From Lysobacter capsici (GTDB lineage: Bacteria; Pseudomonadota; Gammaproteobacteria; Xanthomonadales; Xanthomonadaceae), in NCBI RefSeq assembly GCF_014779555.2, contig NZ_CP094357.1, positions 4,898,001 to 4,962,000 on the forward strand: DNA of 64,000 bases, read 5' to 3'. Of this stretch, positions 47,552 through 55,533 are shown piece after piece. The notes under the pieces are model-generated. The model had not been told where the DNA came from. It was given only the letters and a program-made list of their open reading frames with translations, and searched no databases. How positions within the stretch are numbered: position 1 is the stretch's first letter; each line of letters starts with the position of its first letter. A program made the position numbers and the translations under genes.

Positions 47552-48757
47552 TCAGGTCTCAAAATTACCACGCCGCAGCACCGCGCCGTCGCGCAGATGC
47601 GCGCGGCCGGCGATGAACACGTCGTGCGCGGCGCCGTTTTCGTCCAGCGCGACCAGGTCGGCGTCGGCGCCGGCGGCGATCAGGCCCTTGCCGGGCAGGC
47701 GCAGCAGGCGGGCCGGATTGAGGGTGAACGCCGGCAGCGCGCGTTCCAGTTCGACCCCGCGCGCCAGCACCGCGTTCAGGCATTCGAGCAGCGCGCCCGA
47801 TTCGCCCACGCCCATGCCGCACATCCGCCCGTGCTCGTCGAAACAGGCCAGGCAGCCGCCGGCATCGGAGCTGACGCTGACCCGGTCGGCCGCCGCGCCG
47901 CTGTCGAGGTACTGGATCAGGGCGTCCTGCGCGGTCCAGGCGTCCTCGCCTTCTTCGACCGGGAAGGCGGTCAGGTCGATATGGCAGCCGCGCCGCGCCA
48001 GCTCGATCGCTTCGGCGAACAAGGCCTTGCGCCGGTTGACGTGGGTCGGGTTGAACACCCGCGCCGGCAGTTCGCTGGTATCGAGCGCCTGACGCACCAG
48101 TTCCAGCCCGCGCGGGCCGTCGCCCAGATGCAGGTGAACGATGCCGGCCTTGCCGGTCATCAGGCCGGCGACATGCGCCTCGGAGGCGAGCTTGAGCAGT
48201 TCGTCGAGGGTCGGCTGGCTGGAGCGATGGTCGCTGATCGCGACCTCGCCCACGCCGATCAGCGGCTCGATGAACACCACGTCGCCGCGCACGCTGCCGG
48301 TCAGGGTGGTCGGCGGCAGGTGGTAGCCGCCGCTGTAGCCCCAGGCGTTGAGGCCTTCCTCGCGCAGCGCGTAGATATTGGCGACCAGCTCGCGGGTGCC
48401 GCGCGCGAGGTCGTCGGTGCCGAGCAGGCCGACCACGCTGGTCACGCCGGCGCGGGTGTAGCGCGACAGCATCGGCGCCGGCACGCGGGTGCGAAAGCCC
48501 GCTTCGCCGCCGCCGCCGGTGACGTGGACGTGGCCGTCGATCAGGCCCGGGATCAGCCGCCGGCCCTGCAGGTCGATGGTCTCGACCGGCAGCGAGGCCG
48601 GCAGCTGCGGCGGGTCGATGCCCATCCACAGGATCTTGCCGCCGCCGAGCAGCAGGTTCTGCCGGCCGAGCGCCTGGGGCGCATACACATCGGCATTGCG
48701 GATCAGGCGCAGCGCGGGTTCGTCGGTCGGGCCTGCGGACATCGTCGGTTCACTCAT
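47552..48757 (-). CDS. iadA: beta-aspartyl (isoaspartyl) dipeptidase
   Basis: A 401-residue amidohydrolase from the ATG at 48757, which overlaps the upstream stop by 8 nt; an alternative ATG at 48742 would shorten it by 5. Metal-ligand motifs are 'LIDGHVHVTGGGGEAGF', 'GIVHLHLGDGPRG', 'VFNPTHVNRR' and 'SVSSDAGGCLACFDE'. 'GYSGGYHLPPTTLTGS' is characteristic of IadA. It cleaves beta-Asp-X dipeptides, including the beta-Asp-Arg released by cyanophycinase, giving free Asp and Arg. Confidence 0.93.
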   Translation of the reverse strand: MSEPTMSAGPTDEPALRLIRNADVYAPQALGRQNLLLGGGKILWMGIDPPQLPASLPVETIDLQGRRLIPGLIDGHVHVTGGGGEAGFRTRVPAPMLSRYTRAGVTSVVGLLGTDDLARGTRELVANIYALREEGLNAWGYSGGYHLPPTTLTGSVRGDVVFIEPLIGVGEVAISDHRSSQPTLDELLKLASEAHVAGLMTGKAGIVHLHLGDGPRGLELVRQALDTSELPARVFNPTHVNRRKALFAEAIELARRGCHIDLTAFPVEEGEDAWTAQDALIQYLDSGAAADRVSVSSDAGGCLACFDEHGRMCGMGVGESGALLECLNAVLARGVELERALPAFTLNPARLLRLPGKGLIAAGADADLVALDENGAAHDVFIAGRAHLRDGAVLRRGNFET

Positions 48758-49145
48758 GGCGGCGGCCGGGTTCGGCATCGCTCGATTGTGCCGTGTCGGC
48801 GCGAGCCGCGTCGCGACGCCAGCCATAGGCGCGTTCGACCCGGGCGACGCGCAATTCGAATTGCGCGTACCACTGCTTGCGGCCGCGCTCGCGGATCGCG
48901 GTGTGTTCGAGGTTGCGCTTCCAGGCCAGGATCGAGGCTTCGTCGGCCCAGTAGCTCACGGTGATGCCGAAGCCATCGCTGCCGCGGGTCGACTCCACGC
49001 CGAGGTAACCGGGCTGCTGCGCGGCCAGTTCGATCATGCGCTGCGCCGCTTCACCGTAGGCGGTGTCGCCTTCTTCGGTGCGCTGGGAGCTGAAGATCAC
49101 CGCGTAGTACGGAGGTTTGGGGAGGGTGGCGAAGCTGGCTGGCAT
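48750..49145 (-). CDS. antibiotic-biosynthesis-monooxygenase-like (ABM) domain protein
   Basis: A 131-residue protein from the ATG at 49145. The ABM fold shows as 'YYAVIFSSQRTEEG', 'MIELAAQQPGYLGVESTRG' and 'ITVSYWADEASILAWKRNLEH', with a conserved Trp. Such single-domain proteins are haem-degrading enzymes, quinone monooxygenases or unknown. The sequence upstream of the start is a C-tract repeat, so the longer frame to 49277 is rejected. Its stop overlaps iadA by 8 nt; a shared role is not evident. Confidence 0.8.
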   Translation of the reverse strand: MPASFATLPKPPYYAVIFSSQRTEEGDTAYGEAAQRMIELAAQQPGYLGVESTRGSDGFGITVSYWADEASILAWKRNLEHTAIRERGRKQWYAQFELRVARVERAYGWRRDAARADTAQSSDAEPGRRHE

Positions 49146-49196
49146 GGCTGGCTCGGGGGTTGGGGTCGGGTAGAGCGAAGGCTTAAGAGCTGAAAG

Positions 49197-49372
49197 CGAA
49201 TCCCCCCTGCCCCCCCTTTTGCAAAGGGGGGAAAAGCACGGGGTTGTAAAAATCGATACGCGATGCCGAATTTCCAACGTTCAAATCGCACACGAAAGAA
49301 GCCGCGCCTTCCGATCGCTTCGTCGGCATTCCCCCCTTTGTAAAAGGGGGGCTAGGGGGGATTCGCTTTTGC
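49197..49372. repeat. inverted pair of C-tract elements
   Basis: The left end reads gcgaatcccccctgcccccc, then ttttgcaaaggggggaaaagc (49195-49236). The right end is the inverted form, ccccctttgtaaaaggggggctaggggggattcgc (about 49330-49367). A second pair with the same ends lies at 62296-62560. The ends could pair into a long stem; this looks like a small non-coding mobile or REPIN-like unit. Confidence 0.82.
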
Positions 49373-49413
49373 TCCAAGACGTGCAGAACCCATCGCACCG
49401 AACTCACAGCAAA

Positions 49414-50448
49414 TCACCCCGCCGCCAACCGCCGAGTCAACGCAACAAACTCATCCAACTTAGCCCGCGCCGCGCCCGAGGCCAGCGCCTCACGCGCGCG
49501 CTCGATGCCCTGGGCGATGCTTTCGACCACCCCCGCCGCATACAGCGCCGCACCCGAATTCAAGGCCACGATCTCGCGCGGCAAGCCTTCGCGATTTTCC
49601 AGCGCCTGCAGCAGCAACACCTTCGACTCATCGGCATCGTTGACGCGCAGATTGCGGCTGGCCGCCATCGCGATGCCGAAATCCTCCGGATGCACTTCGT
49701 ATTCGCGCACCACCCCGTCGCGCAGTTCGCCGACCAGCGAACCGGCGCCGAGCGACAGCTCGTCCATGCCGTCGCGGCCCCACACCACCAGCGCGCGCTG
49801 CGCGCCGAGTTCCTGCAGCACGCGCACCTGGATGCCGACCAGGTCGGGATGGAACACGCCCATCAGGATGCTCGGCGCATCGGCCGGGTTGGTCAGCGGG
49901 CCGAGGATGTTGAACAAGGTGCGCACGCCCATCTCGCGCCGCACCGGCGCGACTACCTTCATCGCCGGGTGATGCACCGGCGCGAACATGAAACCGATCC
50001 CGGCCTGCTCGATGCACTGGCCGACCTGCTCGGGTTGCAGCTCGATCACCGCGCCCAAGGCTTCGAGCACATCCGCGCTGCCCGACTTCGACGACACACT
50101 GCGATTGCCGTGCTTGGCGACCTTGGCCCCGGCCGCGGCCACCACGAACATGCTCGCGGTGGAAATATTGAAGGTGTGCGCGCCGTCGCCGCCGGTGCCG
50201 ACGATGTCGACCAGATGGGTGCGATCGGCGACCTGCACCGGCCGCGCGAATTCGCGCAGCACCGTCGCCGCGCCGGCGATCTCGCCGATGGTTTCCTTCT
50301 TGACCCGCAAGCCGGTGAGGATCGCCGCGGTCATGGTCGGCGAGACTTCGCCGCGCATGATCGTGCGCATCAACTCGACCATTTCGTCGTGGAAGATTTC
50401 GCGGTGCTCGATGGTGCGTTGCAGGGCTTCTTGGGGCGTCATGGGCAT
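49414..50448 (-). CDS. trpD: anthranilate phosphoribosyltransferase
   Basis: A 344-residue protein. PRPP and anthranilate sites are seen in '[20 protein letters not shown]', '[21 protein letters not shown]' and '[21 protein letters not shown]'. Two nearby ATGs (50448 and 50442) are possible starts. It follows trpG by 43 nt, so trpG-trpD are one unit. The next trp gene, trpC, is about 7.6 kb further on, beyond the cyanophycin genes. Confidence 0.97.
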   Translation of the reverse strand: MPMTPQEALQRTIEHREIFHDEMVELMRTIMRGEVSPTMTAAILTGLRVKKETIGEIAGAATVLREFARPVQVADRTHLVDIVGTGGDGAHTFNISTASMFVVAAAGAKVAKHGNRSVSSKSGSADVLEALGAVIELQPEQVGQCIEQAGIGFMFAPVHHPAMKVVAPVRREMGVRTLFNILGPLTNPADAPSILMGVFHPDLVGIQVRVLQELGAQRALVVWGRDGMDELSLGAGSLVGELRDGVVREYEVHPEDFGIAMAASRNLRVNDADESKVLLLQALENREGLPREIVALNSGAALYAAGVVESIAQGIERAREALASGAARAKLDEFVALTRRLAAG

Positions 50449-50491
50449 GGGTGCCTACTCGGGAGTCGGGATCGGGAATTCGGCGAAGCCG

Positions 50492-51073
50492 TCAACGCTC
50501 GAGGAAATTGCGCAGCAACGCGTGCCCGTGCTCGGTCTTGATCGATTCGGGATGGAACTGCACGCCCTCGACCGGATGCTCGCGATGGCGCAGGCCCATG
50601 ATCTCCTCGAAACGGCCGTCCTCGTATTCGGTCCACGCGGTGATTTCCAGGCTCTCGGGCAGGCTGTCGCGCGACACCACCAGCGAGTGATAGCGCGTGG
50701 CCTCGTAGGCGTCGGGCAAACCGGCGAACACGCCGCGGCCTTCGTGACGGATGTGCGAAGTCTTGCCGTGCATGATGTGCTTGGCGCGGATCACCTCGCC
50801 GCCATAGGCCTGGCCCAGGCTCTGATGGCCGAGGCAGACGCCGAAGATCGGCGTGTTCGGACCGAGCCGGCGGATCACCTCGAGCGATACGCCTGCGTTG
50901 TCGGGCGTGCTCGGACCGGGCGAAATCACGATGCGCTCGGGCGCGAGTCTTTCGATCTCCTCCACCGACAACTCGTCGTTGCGGATCACCCGAACCTCGG
51001 CGCCCAACGACTGCAGGTACTGCACGATGTTGTAGGTAAAGCTGTCGTAGTTGTCGATCATCAAAACGGACAT
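50492..51073 (-). CDS. trpG: anthranilate synthase component II, glutamine amidotransferase
   Basis: A 193-residue class-I amidotransferase. '[17 protein letters not shown]' opens it; the nucleophile Cys is in '[17 protein letters not shown]'; the His-Glu pair is in '[16 protein letters not shown]'. It gives ammonia to TrpE. It may also serve PabB, as in other bacteria where only one such subunit exists. The start lies within the 3' end of an out-of-frame ORF (51061-51471), itself tied to a Trp-rich leader. Confidence 0.96.
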   Translation of the reverse strand: MSVLMIDNYDSFTYNIVQYLQSLGAEVRVIRNDELSVEEIERLAPERIVISPGPSTPDNAGVSLEVIRRLGPNTPIFGVCLGHQSLGQAYGGEVIRAKHIMHGKTSHIRHEGRGVFAGLPDAYEATRYHSLVVSRDSLPESLEITAWTEYEDGRFEEIMGLRHREHPVEGVQFHPESIKTEHGHALLRNFLER

Positions 51074-51471
51074 GACGCGCCTCGAATGCGGGTGGTGCGT
51101 GGAGTGCCTGGACGACGCACGTCGCCGGAGGACGATCGTGAGATCGGTCCCGGCATCGTGCCTGCGAATGATTGCGCCGATTGCGACGCCGCCGCGCGGC
51201 GGCGGCCAGGGCCGCGCCCTCGCCGGCCGGACGCGGCCGCAAGCCCGCCATTATCGCGATTGCGAACGGGCCGGGGCAGTGACTGGGGGCGGGAATTGCC
51301 CGGATGGGCGGTCAGGGCCGGATCGGGCGAGGTCGGATCGGGCGAGGTCGGATCGGATGAAACCGGATCCGGTCGGCGCAGCGCGGTTGCGATCGGATCG
51401 GGCGCTCCCGCGACGGGAAGGCGCCGGCGGCGCTCAGCGGCCGCGGGGGTGGAACGATTGGGCGGGGTCAC
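51061..51471 (-). CDS. small Pro/Arg/Ser-rich ORF between the trp leader and trpG (uncertain)
   Basis: A 136-codon frame from the GTG at 51471 to a TGA at 51061-51063, which lies 8-10 nt inside trpG. It has an RBS-like gaggaa about 8 nt before the GTG. The product is low-complexity with a duplicated 'DPTSP' from two 15-bp tandem units (51321-51350), and resembles no family I know. Its value may be translational: ribosomes that load at the GTG would end at the trpG start. The GTG is at the same distance (106 nt) from its leader ATG as the trpE GTG is from its own leader. It may not make a functional protein. Confidence 0.4.
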   Translation of the reverse strand: MTPPNRSTPAAAERRRRLPVAGAPDPIATALRRPDPVSSDPTSPDPTSPDPALTAHPGNSRPQSLPRPVRNRDNGGLAAASGRRGRGPGRRRAAASQSAQSFAGTMPGPISRSSSGDVRRPGTPRTTRIRGASCPF

Positions 51472-51577
51472 GCAGGCATTCCTCGAAAGACGACGGCACG
51501 GGGACGGAGGCGGCACGCCACCATCGCCAGCCCTGGCCGGCCTTCGGGGAATTGTGCGGGATCGCGCGGAGCTTCAT
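51434..51577 (-). CDS. Trp-rich leader peptide upstream of trpG (47 codons)
   Basis: Starts at the ATG at 51577 and ends in TGA at 51434. Residues 17-20 are Trp-Arg-Trp-Trp, in 'GQGWRWWRAA'. It has the same length as the leader before trpE, shares 'PH' at 7-8, 'RD' at 36-37 and a final Gly-Arg, and has tggcgatggtggc in the DNA of both. The 12-mer agcagttacagt precedes the ATG by 6 nt. It overlaps the start of the next ORF out of frame. Such Trp-codon runs are typical of trp attenuators. It is a regulatory ORF, not a stable protein. Confidence 0.75.
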   Translation of the reverse strand: MKLRAIPHNSPKAGQGWRWWRAASVPVPSSFEECLRDPAQSFHPRGR

Positions 51578-51583
51578 GGGCCT

Positions 51584-51595
51584 ACTGTAACTGCT
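51584..51595 (-). promoter_or_regulatory. shared 12-mer agcagttacagt before the trpG leader
   Basis: On the minus strand it is identical to the 12-mer before the trpE leader (57138-57149). Its last six bases, tacagt, fit a -10 box, and the leader ATG starts 6 nt later, so the transcript may begin at or next to the ATG (leaderless). No clear -35 box was found. A repressor operator is the alternative reading. Confidence 0.45.
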
Positions 51596-51660
51596 GGATC
51601 GGGGTTTGTGCGACCGCGGGCGCGGCGGCTCTTCGCCTCGCCGCACTGTCCCGTATCCGA

Positions 51661-51770
51661 CTGTAGGAGCTGCGCAAGCTGCGACCGCGCCAACACAACT
51701 ACGGCGCCACTACGGAATTTGCGCGGCAGTTGCATTGACGCGGTCGCGGCTCGCGCCGCTCCTACAGTCA
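51661..51770. repeat. REP doublet (REPIN-like)
   Basis: tgtaggagctgcgcaagctg (51661) faces its inverted form gcggctcgcgccgctcctac (ending about 51770). It lies between the histidine kinase stop and the trpG leader, and belongs to the same family as the array at 54538-55483. Confidence 0.82.
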
Positions 51771-51786
51771 GAACCGCACCGACGGC

Positions 51787-53145
51787 TCAATCCGCCGTCG
51801 CCCCCAACGTCACCCTGACCCGCAACCCCGGATGGTTGTCGAGCAAGGCGATATGCCCGCCGTGACGATGCAGGATCGCCCGCACCAGGCTCATGCCCAG
51901 GCCGGTGCCCGGCGAGCCGCGATGGGTCTCCAGGCGCTGGAAGCGATCGAACACCCGCGCCCGGTCCTCGGCCGGAATGCCCGGGCCGCGATCGTCGATC
52001 TGCAGCACGATCGCCTGCCGCTCGCGCTGCAGGCCCAGCCGCACCTCGGTATCGGCCGGCGCGTACTTGACCGCGTTGTCGAGCAGATTGACCAGCATCT
52101 GGAACAACTGGTCGGCATCGCCGCGCACCCGCGCGCCGCCCGGCGAAGGCAGTTCGGTGGTCAGGGCGATGCCGCGTTCGGCGGCGATCGGCGTGTACAG
52201 TTCGGCCGCATCGCGGACCAGGTCGGCCAGGTCGAGTTCGGGCTCGTCGTGCACCGGCGGCTGCGCCTCGATCCGCGCCAGGCGCAGCAGCGCGCCGAAC
52301 GAATGCAGCAGTTGATCGGTTTCGCCGATCGCCGCGTCCAGACGCGCGGCGGCGTCGGCGTCCTGTTCGCGCTGACGAGCCTCCTCCAGGCGATTGCGCA
52401 GCCGGGTCAGCGGCGTGCGCAGGTCGTGGGCGATGTGGTCGGTGGCGTGACGCACGCCGCCGAGCAATTCCTCGATCCGGTCGAGCATGGCGTTGAAGCG
52501 TCGCGCGAGCCGGTCGAAGGCATCGTCGCTGCCGTCCAGGCGCGCGCGCAGGTCCAGCTCGCCGCCGCCGACGCGCTCGGCGGTGTTGTCCAAATGCCGC
52601 AGCCGGCGCGAGACCCAGCGCGAGGTCATCCAGCCGATCAACGCGCCCAGGCTGGCCGCGACCAGCAGCGCCGCCAATGCCGTGCGCAGCATCAGGCCCA
52701 GGAAGCGGTCCTGGCTGCGGGTGCGGGTGCCGGTCAACAAGGTGGTGCCGTCGGGCAGGCGCAGCAGTTGCGCGACCACGCGCAGATCGCCGTCGCCGCT
52801 GTGTTCGGTGAATTCGATCCAGTGCGCGCCGCGACGATGGTTCGGCACCGGCGTGTTGCCGGCGACCACGCGGCCGTCGGGCGCGGTCAGCGCGTAGACC
52901 GCATCGGGATCGTCGTCGGAGGCGATGCGGTCGCGCAGCTCGGCCAGCAATGCCGCGCCGCCGTCGTCCTGGTACATCTCGACCAGCCCGGCCGCGTCGA
53001 CCTTGACTAGTTCGCGCGCGTCCTGGATCAGCATCGCCGACACCGCGTAATGCACGCCGATGCCGAGCAATACGAACGCGAACAAGAACGATGCGGTGAC
53101 CGCGAGCGCGAGACGCGCACTGGTCGAGCGCGGCATCAGGCGCAT
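51787..53145 (-). CDS. sensor histidine kinase
   Basis: A 452-residue inner-membrane protein. Two transmembrane helices (about 12-33 and 152-172) flank a periplasmic sensor of about 115 residues. A HAMP domain follows ('RWVSRRLRHLDNTAERVGGGE'), then the H box 'IAHDLRTPLTRLRNRLEEA', N box 'LVNLLDNAVKYAP', G1 'DRGPGIPAEDRARVFDRF' and G2 'GTGLGMSLV'. It is 34 nt downstream of an OmpR-type regulator on the same strand, so the two form one system. Architecture resembles the QseC/TctE-like group; the signal is unknown. Confidence 0.93.
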   Translation of the reverse strand: MRLMPRSTSARLALAVTASFLFAFVLLGIGVHYAVSAMLIQDARELVKVDAAGLVEMYQDDGGAALLAELRDRIASDDDPDAVYALTAPDGRVVAGNTPVPNHRRGAHWIEFTEHSGDGDLRVVAQLLRLPDGTTLLTGTRTRSQDRFLGLMLRTALAALLVAASLGALIGWMTSRWVSRRLRHLDNTAERVGGGELDLRARLDGSDDAFDRLARRFNAMLDRIEELLGGVRHATDHIAHDLRTPLTRLRNRLEEARQREQDADAAARLDAAIGETDQLLHSFGALLRLARIEAQPPVHDEPELDLADLVRDAAELYTPIAAERGIALTTELPSPGGARVRGDADQLFQMLVNLLDNAVKYAPADTEVRLGLQRERQAIVLQIDDRGPGIPAEDRARVFDRFQRLETHRGSPGTGLGMSLVRAILHRHGGHIALLDNHPGLRVRVTLGATAD

Positions 53146-53179
53146 GCGCGACGCCCGCCTGCGGTGATGCGCGGGCGAC

Positions 53180-53854
53180 TCATGCGCCCAACCGGTAACC
53201 GGCGCCGCGCACGGTGTGCAGCAACGGCCGCGGATAGCCCTGGTCGATCTTCTGCCGCAGGCGGCTGATATGCACGTCGATGACGTTGGTCTGCGGATCG
53301 AAGTGATAGTCCCACACCGCTTCGAGCAGCATGGTCCGGGTGACCACGCGTTCGGCCTGGCGCATCAGGTATTCGAGCAGGCGGAACTCGCGCGGCTGCA
53401 GTTCGATGCGCTTGTCGCCGCGGCGCGCTTCGCGGCTGAGCAGGTCGAGTTCGAGATCGGCCACGCGCAGGCGAGTCGGTTCGCTGCCGCCGGCGCTGCC
53501 GCGGCGCAGGATGCTGTCCAGGCGCGCGCTCAGTTCGGCGTAGGCGAACGGCTTGACCAGGTAATCGTCGGCGCCGGCGCGCAGGCCTTCGACCCGGTGG
53601 TCGACTTCGCCCAGCGCGGTCAGCAGCAGCACCGGCGTGCGGTTGCCGGCGCCGCGCAATGTCTGCAACAGCACCAGGCCGTCGAGCGCGGGCAGCATGC
53701 GGTCGAGCACGATCGCATCGAAGCTTTCGGTGGTGGCCAGGAACAAGCCGTCGCGGCCGTTGTCGGCGTGATCGACGGTATGGCCGTCTTCGCGCAGGCC
53801 CTTGGCGATGAAGCTGGCGGTGTGGGGATCGTCTTCGACGAGCAGGACGCGCAT
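53180..53854 (-). CDS. OmpR-family response regulator
   Basis: A 224-residue protein from the ATG at 53854. The receiver has 'VLLVEDDPHTASFIAKGL' and phospho-acceptor Asp in 'DAIVLDRMLPALDGL', with 'LLLTALGEVDHRVEGL' and 'DDYLVKPFAYAEL'. The winged-helix DNA-binding domain is 'RRGDKRIELQPREFRLLEYL' to 'SRLRQKIDQGYPRPLLHTVRG'. It is co-transcribed with the downstream histidine kinase. Target genes are not visible. Confidence 0.95.
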   Translation of the reverse strand: MRVLLVEDDPHTASFIAKGLREDGHTVDHADNGRDGLFLATTESFDAIVLDRMLPALDGLVLLQTLRGAGNRTPVLLLTALGEVDHRVEGLRAGADDYLVKPFAYAELSARLDSILRRGSAGGSEPTRLRVADLELDLLSREARRGDKRIELQPREFRLLEYLMRQAERVVTRTMLLEAVWDYHFDPQTNVIDVHISRLRQKIDQGYPRPLLHTVRGAGYRLGA

Positions 53855-54158
53855 GCCGACTCCGCGATCGCGACGGTGCATGAAGGAAAGGACGCCGACA
53901 GGATACCGCGCTGGCCGGGAACCACGGCGATGGCCGGCGCCGGGCCGCGGCGGTGGTCGCGCCGGGGAAAAATCGCCCGCCGGACGGACCGGCGGGGCAA
54001 GCCGAACACACTAGCGAAAGCGGAACACGGGATCACACGATCGTTCGACCGTCGTCGCGGTCGCTTCAATAAAGGACACCCCGCCGGCTCGCGCCGGCGG
54101 GGTGTCGGGGACCCACGCCGACGATGCGTGGGGCTCGGGGGAGCAGGCTCGCGAAGGA
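53855..54158. other. intergenic region upstream of the response regulator
   Basis: About 300 bp; it holds the terminator at 54069-54105 for the small secreted protein and presumably the promoter of the two-component operon. No gene is seen. Confidence 0.5.
54069..54105 (-). terminator. terminator after the small Lys/Ala-rich protein
   Basis: A perfect 13-bp stem (acaccccgccggc / gccggcggggtgt, 54076-54105) with a 4-nt loop, followed on the minus strand by cctttatt. Confidence 0.82.
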
Positions 54159-54350
54159 TCAGTTCGAGGCAGGCGCCGCCGCTTCGGCGGCCGGCGCGGC
54201 CTTGGCCGACTTCTTGGCCTTGTGATGCTTGTGCTTGACGGTCTTGGCGGCCGGCGCGGCGGTACCGGCGGTGGTCGCCGGCGCGGCGGCGAACGCGGAA
54301 CCGGCGAACGCGGTCAGGGCGACGGCAATCAGGGCGTTGCGAACGTTCAT
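54159..54350 (-). CDS. small secreted Ala/Lys/His-rich protein
   Basis: A 63-residue protein from the ATG at 54350. A signal peptide ('NALIAVALTAFAGSAFA') is followed by a short basic mature part with 'TVKHKHHKAKKSAKAAP', ending in 'PAASN'-like residues. This general type (signal peptide plus Ala/Lys/His tail) is common in Xanthomonadaceae and might act as a periplasmic cation- or acid-buffering peptide; the role is unknown. A terminator follows about 55 nt after the stop. Confidence 0.65.
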   Translation of the reverse strand: MNVRNALIAVALTAFAGSAFAAAPATTAGTAAPAAKTVKHKHHKAKKSAKAAPAAEAAAPASN

Positions 54351-55533
54351 GTGAGGCTCCAGGGGATTCGAGGGGGTGGGAGGTTTGGCCGGTGGGGTGG
54401 GCCCCATCGCGAAGCCAGATTGCGCCCCGGCGCTTGGCCCCGAGCTTTCCGCTGGATGAACTATTTTTAATGTGGCGCGGCGATTGCGTCGTGCTGATCG
54501 CTGCGACATCCGACCGACGTCACAGCTTTATCGGCGCGGTCGCGGCTTGCGCCGCTCCTGCAGTCGCCATCCCAACATCCTTCGCAACTTACGGCCGCCC
54601 CCTGTAAGAGCTGCGCAAGCTGCGACCGCGAATTGGGGATAACCAGCGCAACACGACGTGAGCGATCAACGCGACTTCCAGCCAACCTCGCGGCCGCAAT
54701 GACGCGGTCGCGGCTTGCGCCGCTCCTACAGTCGCCATCCCAACATCCGTCGCAACTGACGGCCGCTCCCTGTAGGAGCTGCGCGAGCTGCGACCGCGAA
54801 TTGGCGATTACCGGCGCAACACGACGTGAGCGATCAACGCGACTTCCAGCCAACGTCGCGGCCGCAGTGGCGCGGTCGCGGCTTGCGCCGCTCCTACAGC
54901 AGCCATCCCAACATCCGTCGCAACTGACGGCCGCTCCCTGTAGGAGCTGCGCGAGCTGCGACCGCGAATTGGCGATTACCGGCGCAATACGACGTGAGCG
55001 ATCAACGCGACTTCCAGCCAACGTCGCGGCCGCAGTGGCGCAGTCGCGGCTTACGCCGCTCCTACATTCGTTCTCCCAACATCCGTCGTAACTGACGGCC
55101 GCTCCCTGTAGGAGCTGCGCGAGCTGCGACCGCTCCTACAGTCGCCACCCCAACATCCGTCGCGACTGACGGCCACCCCTGTAGGAGCTGCGTAAGCTGC
55201 GACCGCGAATTGGCGATTACCGGCGTAACACGACGTGAGCGATCAACGCGACCTCCAGCCAACGTCGCGGCCGCAGTGGCGCGGTCGCGGCTTACGCCGC
55301 TCCTACAGTCGCTCTCCCAACATCCGTCGTAACTGACGGCCGCTCCCATGTAGGAGCTGCGCAAGCTGCGACCGCGAATTGACGATTACCGGCGCAACAC
55401 GATGTGAGCGATCAACGCGACTTCCAGCCAACGTCGAGATCGCAATGACGCGGTCGCGGCTTACGCCGCTCCTACAGTCGGTATCGGCAATCGGTCGCAA
55501 CAGCGACGCGAACGCCGCCGTCGCCCGCGGCGG
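54351..55533. other. 1.2-kb non-coding region, mostly tandem repeats
   Basis: The right part (54538-55483) is a repeat array. The left part contains the promoter side of the small secreted protein, with an AT-rich aactatttttaatg near 54459. Frames along the array are repeat translations, not genes. Confidence 0.75.
54538..55483. repeat. tandem array of about 168-bp units with REP ends
   Basis: Unit starts (tgta[a/g]gagctgcg) fall at 54603, 54771, 54939, 55108, 55180 and 55349: spacing 168, 168, 169, 72 and 169. Each full unit runs through gcgaattgg..gattacc, cgacgtgagcgatcaacgcg and ttccagccaac to an inverted REP end (gccgctcctacag), then gccatcccaacatccgtcgc. The fourth unit is cut. The regular spacing suggests unequal crossing-over or replication slippage. 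Confidence 0.92.

Noticed and set aside
50988-51590. + strand 179-codon frame over the trpG leader region
   Set aside because: It lies antisense to the leader and has a low-complexity '[12 protein letters not shown]' from the 15-bp tandem repeats; no RBS.
54467-55364. Long minus-strand frames reading 'VDRSRR.APVI.NSRSQL' repeats
   Set aside because: They are translations of the 168-bp tandem array; frame and peptide repeat with the DNA and have no RBS or family resemblance.
54603-55483. Possible CRISPR array
   Set aside because: Units are about 168 bp with nearly identical contents, and there are no short direct repeats with unique spacers and no cas genes.
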